Assembly (NCBI GenBank): GCA_029982105.1
Contig: JARRCQ010000109.1
Span: forward strand, 1-6,169
Direction of reading: 5' to 3'
Source: Candidatus Atribacteria bacterium
GTDB lineage: Bacteria; Atribacterota; Atribacteria; Atribacterales; Caldatribacteriaceae
Length of the DNA stretch: 6,169 nucleotides
Under the pieces are notes generated by a model. That model worked only from the letters and a program-made list of their open reading frames with translations, ran no database searches and was not told the DNA's origin. The translations under genes were made by a program, and so were the position numbers. Shown here one piece after another: positions 1 through 5,898 of the stretch (its first letter is position 1; each line of letters opens with the position of its first letter).

Positions 1-11
1 TTTTTATCTTT

Positions 12-17
12 AGGAGG
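12..17 (+). promoter_or_regulatory. Ribosome binding site of the sugar ABC ATPase gene
   Basis: AGGAGG lies 9 nt before a TTG codon at 27-29. It decides the start in favour of TTG over the in-frame ATG at 51-53, which has no purine-rich sequence at a suitable distance. No promoter can be assigned in the few bases upstream, so the gene may be transcribed from a unit that begins outside the window. Confidence 0.8.
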
Positions 18-26
18 AAAGTAAAT

Positions 27-1511
27 TTGGAAAAAGAGTTACTATTGAAAATGGAAAATATCTCCAAAGCTTTTCCTGGTGTTCAGGCTCTCTCAGGAGT
101 GAATCTCGAGGTTTACAAAGGAGAAGTTTTAGCCTTGGTGGGAGAAAACGGAGCAGGAAAATCTACTCTTATGAAAATCTTGACCGGGGTTATTAAAAAA
201 GATGAAGGGAAAATTATATTCAAGGGTAAAGAAATTGAAGCAAAAAACCCTCACCATGCCCGGCAGTTAGGCATATCTATGATTTACCAGGAATTTAGTC
301 TGGTTCCCAACCTGGATATTACTACCAACATATTTCTGGGAAATGAACCTACCAAAGGATTTGACGTCTTCGATTACGACAAAGCAAGAACTGAGACTGA
401 AAAACTCCTAAAGATGGTGGGGTTAAAAGTGTCGCCCAATGTTTTAGTAGGAGACCTCACCGTAGCTCAGCAGCAGATAGTAGAAATAGCAAAAGCATTA
501 GCCTCAAGTTCTCAATTAATTATTATGGATGAGCCCACCTCAGCTTTATCCAAAGAGGAGGCACAAAGGCTGTTTAACATAATGAGAAGACTAAAAGAAG
601 AAGGGATTTCCATAATCTTTATAACGCACCGGTTAGAAGAAGTCTTCTCGGTTGCTGACAGAATAGTAGTATTGAGAGATGGTCAAAGAGTAGGAGAACT
701 TTCTTGTGAAGAAACTAAGATAAGCGAAGTTATAAAGCTAATGGTGGGAAGAGAAGTAAGAGTGGTACCCCGAACAGAGGTAAGTGCTGACAACATTATA
801 TTAGAAGTTCGTAATCTCTCTCGTTCTACTATATTTAAAGATGCAAGTTTTTACCTTAAAAAGGGAGAGGTTTTAGGAATCGCCGGGCTTGTAGGGGCAG
901 GAAGAACAGAAATTATAAGAGCACTTTTTGGAGTAGACACTAAAACTTCTGGCGAGATTTTCATAGGAGGAGAAAAAGTAGAAATAAAGTCTCCCAATGA
1001 CGCAGTCAGATTAGGTATTGGACTTGTCCCTGAAGATAGAAAGCTTCAAGGGCTTATTCTTAGTATGGCAGTGTATGAAAACATCTCTCTCCCCAATTTA
1101 CCTTTTATGTTTCCCAACGGTATTATTGATTCTAAAAAAGAATATTCCCTGGCGGAGGATTTGGTTAAAAAACTTAGTATTAAAACTCCCAGTATTTTCC
1201 AAATAGTTAATAATCTTTCCGGCGGAAACCAGCAAAAAGTAGTTTTGGCCAAGTGGTTAGCTTTAAAGCCAAGAGTATTAATATTGGATGAACCTACAAG
1301 AGGTATAGACGTAGGTTCCAAGGCAGAAATTCACCGTTTGATTGACAATCTGGCAAAAGAAGGTATTGGAATTATTCTTATCTCTTCCGAACTTCCAGAG
1401 ATTCTTGCTCTATCTGACAGAATATTAGTAATTTCCAAAGGAAGAATAACTAAAGAGTTAAAAAGAGAAGAAGCAAACCAAGAAACAATAATGCAATATG
1501 CAATTATATAG
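27..1511 (+). CDS. Simple-sugar ABC importer ATP-binding protein (RbsA/MglA/XylG family)
   Basis: This is a complete 494-residue ATPase with two fused nucleotide-binding domains. It powers uptake of a monosaccharide or related ligand from the cytoplasmic face of the inner membrane. Domain 1 has Walker A GENGAGKST (39-47), a family-typical degenerate signature LTVAQQQ (144-150), Walker B LIIMDEP (164-170) and the H-loop His201. Domain 2 has the degenerate Walker A GLVGAGRTE (287-295, Arg in place of the catalytic Lys), an intact signature LSGGNQQ (397-403), Walker B VLILDEP (417-423) and ISSELPE in place of the H-loop His. This asymmetry is normal for the CUT2 family and is not decay. The length matches the family (about 500). 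The start is TTG, supported by the AGGAGG site. No permease or binding-protein gene follows on this strand, so the partners should lie upstream. Substrate (ribose, xylose, galactose, inositol or nucleoside) cannot be read from the ATPase. Confidence 0.95.
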   Translation: MEKELLLKMENISKAFPGVQALSGVNLEVYKGEVLALVGENGAGKSTLMKILTGVIKKDEGKIIFKGKEIEAKNPHHARQLGISMIYQEFSLVPNLDITTNIFLGNEPTKGFDVFDYDKARTETEKLLKMVGLKVSPNVLVGDLTVAQQQIVEIAKALASSSQLIIMDEPTSALSKEEAQRLFNIMRRLKEEGISIIFITHRLEEVFSVADRIVVLRDGQRVGELSCEETKISEVIKLMVGREVRVVPRTEVSADNIILEVRNLSRSTIFKDASFYLKKGEVLGIAGLVGAGRTEIIRALFGVDTKTSGEIFIGGEKVEIKSPNDAVRLGIGLVPEDRKLQGLILSMAVYENISLPNLPFMFPNGIIDSKKEYSLAEDLVKKLSIKTPSIFQIVNNLSGGNQQKVVLAKWLALKPRVLILDEPTRGIDVGSKAEIHRLIDNLAKEGIGIILISSELPEILALSDRILVISKGRITKELKREEANQETIMQYAII

Positions 1512-1629
1512 CTTTCCTGAAGAAGTTAGTTGACGCACAAACAATTTTTACTGCTTTCTTCTCTGTCTCTTTCTCCTTGCAGCAGGCAAACATGTAATCT
1601 ATCTTTTTCCAGTGGTTCTCTTTTGTCTT
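1512..1629. other. Convergent intergenic gap, no clear terminator
   Basis: This 118-bp stretch separates two converging genes. I looked for a GC-rich inverted repeat followed by a T-run on either strand. I found only a 4-bp stem TTGC/GCAA around 1577-1588 and distant purine/pyrimidine matches, none of which looks like an intrinsic terminator. On the minus strand the gap is open in the frame of the lipoprotein gene beyond its stop, down to a TAA at 1504-1506. That frame includes an ATG at 1591-1593 that would encode a 29-residue peptide beginning MFACCKEKET. It lacks a good ribosome binding site, so I do not call it a gene. Confidence 0.6.
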
Positions 1630-2508
1630 TTAGCTCCCCTCCTCTTGACCATTTTCTCCTCCACTCTCTCCTTCATATTTTTCTGTAATTACTGTATAGT
1701 TACCAAAAATGTCATAAATTACTGCTTGAGCCAAAATCCCATCACAACTTGTTACCGAAACCCTCCGAGACACAAAAGGAGGAGCAGTGCTAGACCCTGC
1801 TGACTTTCCATCTATAGAATATTCTACCTTGCTAACTAGTTGGGGGTCTTTAATATCCACTACCATATAAGCTTCTCCCCCAGAAGTAGCAGAACCACCA
1901 CAAGTATTGCAAGTGCTCCCATTTTCTAAGGAAGCAGAGGTATCTTCTTCGTTTTCAGGAGGTAAACAATAAATATAAATGGTAATATCTTCTTGCTCTA
2001 TAAGCCCCTCAAAAGGCTGGACAAAAACTTCAGTAGACAGCTCCAGAGGGTGGCCAGCCAAATCTTCTCCAAAAAAAGTTAATTCTGCAATCGCCAGAGG
2101 AATTTTATTATTCTTTAAATAACCCTCTGTTTTAATGTCTAGAATTTCTATCGTTACTGAAGTAGGTTCGGTTTCTACTATTGAAGCACCAGAAGCACTC
2201 CAGTTGGGGTCATACACAGTGAGGTTCAAAGCTAAAGAGCGAGTAAGAGAAGAAATAGTAGTTCCATCCGGTTTTTTGTAAACGATGGTACACTTCGAAA
2301 ACACCGCTCCCACTTTGTTAATAGGCTGAAAATTAACAGTAACTCTTCTGGTATCTTCACTTTCCGGGGTCAAGTGAGTGGGCTCACTGGTAACCATAAA
2401 TTTCGCCTGAGGAAACATAGGATTATCCGAAAACCACTGACATCCCGAAAGAATAGTCAGCAAAAGAAGGATAAAAACGACTTCTAATAGAAACCCTTTC
2501 TTTTTCAA
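1630..2508 (-). CDS. Putative lipoprotein with Ig-like C-terminal domain, unknown function
   Basis: I do not recognise this 292-residue protein by name. The N-terminus is a short Lys-rich region, a hydrophobic stretch (residues 6-20) and a lipobox LSGC with the lipidated Cys at 23. Gln follows it, and in proteobacterial sorting rules this favours the outer membrane. Residues about 35-180 look beta-rich and match no family I know. A Gly/Ser-rich linker carries C200-N-T-C203. Residues about 213-277 resemble a bacterial Ig-like domain: VEYSIDGK, then PPF, then an AVIYDIFGNYT strand-turn. The acidic Gly-rich tail ends in EEGS. The start is TTG with AGGAGG 7 nt upstream. It is the last gene of the pilus operon, 12 bp after the secretin, so a role at the secretin or pilus exit is plausible but inferred only from position. 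The leader also resembles a prepilin leader (GFLLEV), but the lipobox argues for a lipoprotein. Confidence 0.85.
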   Translation of the reverse strand: MKKKGFLLEVVFILLLLTILSGCQWFSDNPMFPQAKFMVTSEPTHLTPESEDTRRVTVNFQPINKVGAVFSKCTIVYKKPDGTTISSLTRSLALNLTVYDPNWSASGASIVETEPTSVTIEILDIKTEGYLKNNKIPLAIAELTFFGEDLAGHPLELSTEVFVQPFEGLIEQEDITIYIYCLPPENEEDTSASLENGSTCNTCGGSATSGGEAYMVVDIKDPQLVSKVEYSIDGKSAGSSTAPPFVSRRVSVTSCDGILAQAVIYDIFGNYTVITEKYEGESGGENGQEEGS

Positions 2509-2515
2509 GTTATCC

Positions 2516-2521
2516 CCTCCT
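2516..2521 (-). promoter_or_regulatory. Ribosome binding site of the lipoprotein gene
   Basis: AGGAGG read on the minus strand sits 7 nt before the TTG start at 2506-2508 and touches the last base of the secretin TAA stop (2521-2523). It supports the TTG start, which in turn gives a well-formed lipoprotein leader. The position on the stop codon suggests that ribosomes finishing the secretin can reinitiate here. Confidence 0.8.
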
Positions 2522-4233
2522 TAATATTCAATAAGATGAGGAGTGATGAAAATCACCAATTCCGTCTCTCGATGAGTCTTATTACGCAAAACAAACAACT
2601 CCCCGATGAGAGGAATTTCACTTAAAATAGGAATACGAGTAATATTTTCGATATCCTCGCTCCTTATCAACCCTCCGATTACCAAGGTTTCTCCACTTTT
2701 GAGCCGAGCAGTGGTTTCTGCCGAGCGAGTTTTGACCTGAGGGTCAGTATAAAGTTGTCCAGCAAGATAATATTGCCTTTCTGAAGAGGAGCTCACCTCT
2801 GGCTTCACTTCCACCAGTATCATTTGGTCTTCGGTGAGAAGGGGAGTAACTTCAAGTTTTACTCCCACATCCAGAAATTCCACTTCTCCGGGGATTATAT
2901 CCCCTGCTTCGTCCACTCCCTGGATATTACGGTAAGGAACCCGGTCACCCACGTTGATAACGGCTTTTTCTCCACTCAAGGTCAAAATGCGAGGATTACC
3001 CACAAGATGAGCCTTATTTTCCTTAGTTAGAGCATTCAGAGTCACCTCTACTAAATCCTGACGCTCCATAGCTCCTCCCAAAGATAACTCTCCAAAGGTA
3101 ATCGCCCCGGTTACTCCTCCTACTTCCCAGTTAAATCCTAAGTCTTTAGTTTTCTCCCGGTCAATCTCCACCAGTTTTACATCTACCATAATTTGTGGCC
3201 GCTTGCGATCCAGATTTTTAAGAAGTTGGGAAGCTGCTTCTATTTCTTCCTGGTTTCCTCTCACTACTATTGCTTTTTGTCCTGTGTCAAAGCCTATTCT
3301 TTCCTCATCAGGAATAACGATTTTAAGAAGATTTTTTATCTTTTCCAGATCTCCCTCTTCCCGATAAAGATTGTTAGATAGATAAAAAGTTTTAACCCCC
3401 AGAGGAATGTCTATCTCTTTTAACATTTTTTCTATCTGATTCAGTTCTTCCGTCCTTCCTTTTACTATAATCGCCCGAGAAAACTCATCGGTCACTATTC
3501 GGCCTCCTTCTGTTACCACGAGGCTTAGAGCTTCTTTAGCTTTTTCTGGGTCGATATATTTGAGCTCAAAACGACGCATTTCCAGAAGACCAAAATTTTC
3601 CTCCAATACACTGCGATTAGCTACTACAATGTTATTACCCAGTTTTATCTGGCCCAGACCTTTCATAGTCATAATATAACCCAGAGCCTGGTCAAAAGTG
3701 AGATTTTCAAAAGAAACGCTTACTGTCCCGGTAGCTGAGTCGTCCACCACCATATTCACTCCCGCAGCTTTAGCTAAAGCGAGAAGAACATCTTTCACTT
3801 CCGTATCTCGAAAATCAAAAGAAAAAAGCCTCTCTTCTCCTCTTCCCGGAGGCAAGTGGAAAATCATACTTACTAAACGTCCCCCGGCTTCATCGTATAT
3901 TTCATATTCCACTTTTTCCCGAAGCTCCACCCACAGACGCAAAACACCATCTTTTTCTATAAACATAATATTGCGCAGAGGTCCAATTCCCATAGGCCGC
4001 TGACTATAACCGAGACCATTAGTTGCTCCTTTAATATCTACCACGATATGGTAAGGGTCGGGAGAAGATTCTTCCCAGCTTGTGCCTTCGCTAAATTTAA
4101 AAGTGAGCTTAATTGTCTCTCCGTCTGCTCTCCAGAATAAATCCCGGAGCTCGAGAGATAAGGCATCACCCACTGCAAAAGATAGAAAAAGCAAAGCTAT
4201 AATTCCTATCTGAGTTATTTTTCGAAAGTTAAT
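2521..4233 (-). CDS. pilQ: Type IV pilus / type II secretion secretin, PilQ-like (probable ATT start)
   Basis: This outer-membrane secretin is the multimeric channel for a pilus or secreted proteins. Read from ATT at 4231-4233 it has 570 residues. A signal peptide begins MNFRKITQIGIIALLFLS and probably ends at Ser26 (ALS). An AMIN-like domain follows at about 27-126. An STN/N0 domain (about 135-207) holds FDFRDTEVKDVLLALAKAAG. Two secretin N-domains lie at about 219-275 and 280-342. The secretin core (about 346-570) includes VGNPRILTLSGEKAVINVG, the SAETTARLKSGETLVIGGLI segment and IPILSEIPLIGELF. It ends HLIEY directly after the core, with no C-terminal S-domain for a pilotin. The usual-codon start is TTG at 4192-4194 (557 residues). 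It leaves a signal peptide with no basic N-region and only a weak AGGA 9 nt upstream. The gene overlaps the preceding gene by 19 bp. The family call is firm; pilus versus secretion role is not settled by sequence. Confidence 0.92.
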   Translation of the reverse strand: MNFRKITQIGIIALLFLSFAVGDALSLELRDLFWRADGETIKLTFKFSEGTSWEESSPDPYHIVVDIKGATNGLGYSQRPMGIGPLRNIMFIEKDGVLRLWVELREKVEYEIYDEAGGRLVSMIFHLPPGRGEERLFSFDFRDTEVKDVLLALAKAAGVNMVVDDSATGTVSVSFENLTFDQALGYIMTMKGLGQIKLGNNIVVANRSVLEENFGLLEMRRFELKYIDPEKAKEALSLVVTEGGRIVTDEFSRAIIVKGRTEELNQIEKMLKEIDIPLGVKTFYLSNNLYREEGDLEKIKNLLKIVIPDEERIGFDTGQKAIVVRGNQEEIEAASQLLKNLDRKRPQIMVDVKLVEIDREKTKDLGFNWEVGGVTGAITFGELSLGGAMERQDLVEVTLNALTKENKAHLVGNPRILTLSGEKAVINVGDRVPYRNIQGVDEAGDIIPGEVEFLDVGVKLEVTPLLTEDQMILVEVKPEVSSSSERQYYLAGQLYTDPQVKTRSAETTARLKSGETLVIGGLIRSEDIENITRIPILSEIPLIGELFVLRNKTHRETELVIFITPHLIEY

Positions 4234-4784
4234 GTGATTTCCCTCCCCTCATAATTTAATACTACTTCCTTACCTTCTACTTTAACCAATTTTATATTAG
4301 ATGACAAGTTCTTTTCATTGGTCAAAATCTGAATTTTCCCTCCCACTTCCACTATTACTGCCTGCCGGGAGCCGGAGACTACCACCCCTTGTAGATGAAC
4401 AGGTGGAGGAAGTTCTTCTTTTACCTCTACCTGTTCTTGAGGCGGGGTAGACTCTGGAGGAAGAAAAACCACTTCCTCTCTTAATTCTTCAGGAAAGGCT
4501 GCTACCTGTTCTTCCTCTATTTCCTGGGCAATAGGAATCGCAGAGTGAAATAAATCTCGGAAGTCAGCTAACTTTTCTTCAGGGTAACTCACAAGAAATA
4601 GTTCCTCTTCTTTGATATCATCTAAACTTGAAGAGGAAGCCACCGGAGAGGCAAGAGGAGATAAAACAGGAAGGCTGTTTTCTTCCTCAGAATTTAAGGT
4701 ATTCCAGAAATTAAAACTTAAAAAAACCAGAAATCCCAAACTGGCTATCAAAGCCAGCATCCAATAAAAATCTCGGCTTCTCAC
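4215..4784 (-). CDS. PilP/GspC-like inner-membrane protein linking the PilNO complex to the secretin
   Basis: This is a 189-residue bitopic protein. A short Arg-rich N-terminus precedes one membrane segment (about 8-26). A long acidic, Ser/Pro/Glu-rich periplasmic linker (about 32-128) follows, with a LADFRDLF segment at about 72-79 that may correspond to the RDPF-type motif of this family. A compact beta-rich domain (about 129-189) ends the protein: HLQGVVVSGSRQAVIVEVGG, then VEGKEVVLNYEGREITLTF. That strand pattern is typical of the PilP C-terminal domain and the GspC homology region, which contact the N0 domain of the secretin. There is no lipobox Cys, unlike classical PilP, so the anchor is GspC-like. 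The start is GTG, with GGGGAG 5 nt upstream. It overlaps pilO by 4 bp (GTGA). Assignment rests on domain pattern plus its fixed place between pilO and pilQ. Confidence 0.75.
   Translation of the reverse strand: MRSRDFYWMLALIASLGFLVFLSFNFWNTLNSEEENSLPVLSPLASPVASSSSLDDIKEEELFLVSYPEEKLADFRDLFHSAIPIAQEIEEEQVAAFPEELREEVVFLPPESTPPQEQVEVKEELPPPVHLQGVVVSGSRQAVIVEVGGKIQILTNEKNLSSNIKLVKVEGKEVVLNYEGREITLTFEK
4241..4250 (-). promoter_or_regulatory. Ribosome binding site indicating an ATT start for the secretin
   Basis: On the minus strand this reads GAGGGGAGGG, inside the 3' end of the preceding gene. Its GGAGGG part lies 7 nt before ATT at 4231-4233, in frame with the secretin. No ATG, GTG or TTG exists in that frame between this site and the TTG at 4194. 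It is therefore the evidence for a non-standard start codon. Confidence 0.6.
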
Positions 4785-5347
4785 TTGGTCTCCCCTTTAG
4801 AAAACACATAAGTAGAAAGCCCCATAGCGATCAGTAAATTGCCATTTTTATCCTCTTCTAAGTCAAAATCTTTTACTTGAATCAAACGAGGAGATTTACG
4901 GAGATAATTGAGAAAAAGTAAAAATCCATGATAATCACTCATAAGTTTGCTCTCAAAAGGTGCTTCAAGATAAGCAGGTTGAGATTTATCAGAATTTTTT
5001 TCTTCTTTTTGAGTCGCAGAAGCTTGAGGTTGCAAGGACTGGATTTCTACCCCGGAGCGCAGAGCCGAATCTTCAATCACCAAAAGGAGGTTGGAAATTT
5101 CCTTTTCTTCTGGTAGTCTTTCTTCCAGAAGTGAAGCAGTAGCGCGGAGCTCGGTTAACCTTTTTTCCAGCACTTCTAAATTTCTTACTTTTCTCTCCAG
5201 AGTAAGAACTTGAGTTTGCAAGTTCCCCTTCTCTTCCCTTAAGCTTTCCAGCTTCTCTCCCCCCGGAATCAGAACCAGGTAGAAAAAACCTATCAATAAA
5301 CCGGCCCAAACCAGAAGAAAAATCGGCCAATTTTTTTCCAGACTCAT
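4781..5347 (-). CDS. pilO: Type IV pilus inner-membrane assembly protein PilO
   Basis: This is a 188-residue bitopic inner-membrane protein. A short cytoplasmic N-terminus precedes a membrane segment at about 9-28, then a periplasmic heptad-rich coiled coil at about 29-78. Next comes the PilO-type segment LPEEKEISNLLLVIEDSALR followed by SGVEIQSLQP (78-107). A charged, low-complexity linker (about 108-125) leads to a ferredoxin-like C-terminal part with the family pattern FESKLMSDYHGFLLFLNYLR, then a strand RLIQVKDFDLEE. In the family it pairs with PilN through the coiled coils and links to PilP. It overlaps pilN by 4 bp (ATGA) and the next gene by 4 bp, suggesting translational coupling. Start ATG, with GGGGAGG about 11 nt upstream. 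Length is close to normal for PilO (about 200). Confidence 0.88.
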   Translation of the reverse strand: MSLEKNWPIFLLVWAGLLIGFFYLVLIPGGEKLESLREEKGNLQTQVLTLERKVRNLEVLEKRLTELRATASLLEERLPEEKEISNLLLVIEDSALRSGVEIQSLQPQASATQKEEKNSDKSQPAYLEAPFESKLMSDYHGFLLFLNYLRKSPRLIQVKDFDLEEDKNGNLLIAMGLSTYVFSKGETK

Positions 5348-5898
5348 GGAGTTTTAAACCTCCCCGATAGCGTAAAATGATAAACTCCCCCTTCCTCGAG
5401 AGTCAAAGAGTTGAAATCAACCTGGGGGAAAAGGTCCCGGTTTTGGTCCAGAGAAGCGATGAACTGAGCTAAACTAAAAATACTGTAAACCTTTCCCTCA
5501 CAATTAAAAGAAGAAGGGTTAAAACTAGCTTTATCCCAGTGAAGGTCTCGGGGCATACACCCTCCCAGGGTATATACAATTTTCAGCCAATCGGGCTCAC
5601 TCTGAATTAAATACTTGAGAGTATTAACTCTTTCTTCTACCACATTTATCTGGGCTTGCACTTCCTCCATCTTTTTTTCTCTTTCTTTCAGATTCGCTAA
5701 CTGTAATTTCAGAGATTCTATATCATTCTCTAAAGATGAGGTTTTAATGTGAAGGTTAATATAAAAGGAAAAAGAAAGAAAGGAAAAAACAATGAGAACT
5801 ACTATAAAGAATAACCTTACCCAGTTAGGAGTCCTTTTAATTATATACCGACGGGGTAGAAGGTTAATTTTAACTGGATAAGCTGACTTTAACTCCAT
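5344..5898 (-). CDS. pilN: Type IV pilus inner-membrane assembly protein PilN
   Basis: This is a 184-residue bitopic protein. The cytoplasmic N-terminus carries KINLLPRR (10-17), the conserved INLLP peptide that docks in a groove of PilM. A membrane segment lies at about 27-49 and a coiled coil at about 53-97, which in the family pairs with PilO. The periplasmic C-terminal part (about 100-184) keeps the PilN pattern: a WLKIVYTLGGCMPRDLHW strand-turn, then FSLAQFIASL and a last FTLSGRF strand. Two Cys (114 and 133) in the periplasmic part could form a disulfide; this is a guess. It overlaps pilM by 10 bp. The ATG start is fixed by AGGAG 7 nt upstream. Length is typical of the family. Confidence 0.9.
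   Translation of the reverse strand: MELKSAYPVKINLLPRRYIIKRTPNWVRLFFIVVLIVFSFLSFSFYINLHIKTSSLENDIESLKLQLANLKEREKKMEEVQAQINVVEERVNTLKYLIQSEPDWLKIVYTLGGCMPRDLHWDKASFNPSSFNCEGKVYSIFSLAQFIASLDQNRDLFPQVDFNSLTLEEGGVYHFTLSGRFKTP

Noticed and set aside
51..53. ATG at 51-53 as start of the ABC ATPase (family-like MENISKAF start)
   Set aside because: It has no ribosome binding site, whereas the TTG at 27 has AGGAGG at 9 nt.
281..290. Degenerate second Walker A and altered first signature in the ABC ATPase as signs of decay
   Set aside because: Both departures are standard in the RbsA/MglA/XylG family.
1046..1321. Minus-strand open frame of 91 codons inside the ABC ATPase gene
   Set aside because: It is fully inside a gene with clear ATPase motifs on the plus strand and shows no domain of its own.
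1512..1629. Possible bidirectional terminator between converging genes
   Set aside because: The only inverted repeats are a 4-bp stem TTGC/GCAA and a 6-bp GAAGAA/TTCTTC pair with a long loop; neither has a proper GC stem plus T-run.
1599..1652. Minus-strand 17-residue ORF, highly basic (9 of 17 Lys/Arg), ATG preceded by GGAGGAG
   Set aside because: It overlaps the lipoprotein 3' end in another frame. The basic bias is explained by the purine-rich DNA there, and the ribosome binding site spacing is short.
3698..4003. Plus-strand open frame of 101 codons antisense to the secretin
   Set aside because: Its Ser/Arg/Lys-rich, motif-free translation is typical of an antisense shadow of the secretin gene.
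5073..5330. Minus-strand 85-codon frame inside pilO
   Set aside because: It is an out-of-frame shadow of pilO, which has a clear membrane segment, coiled coil and family pattern.
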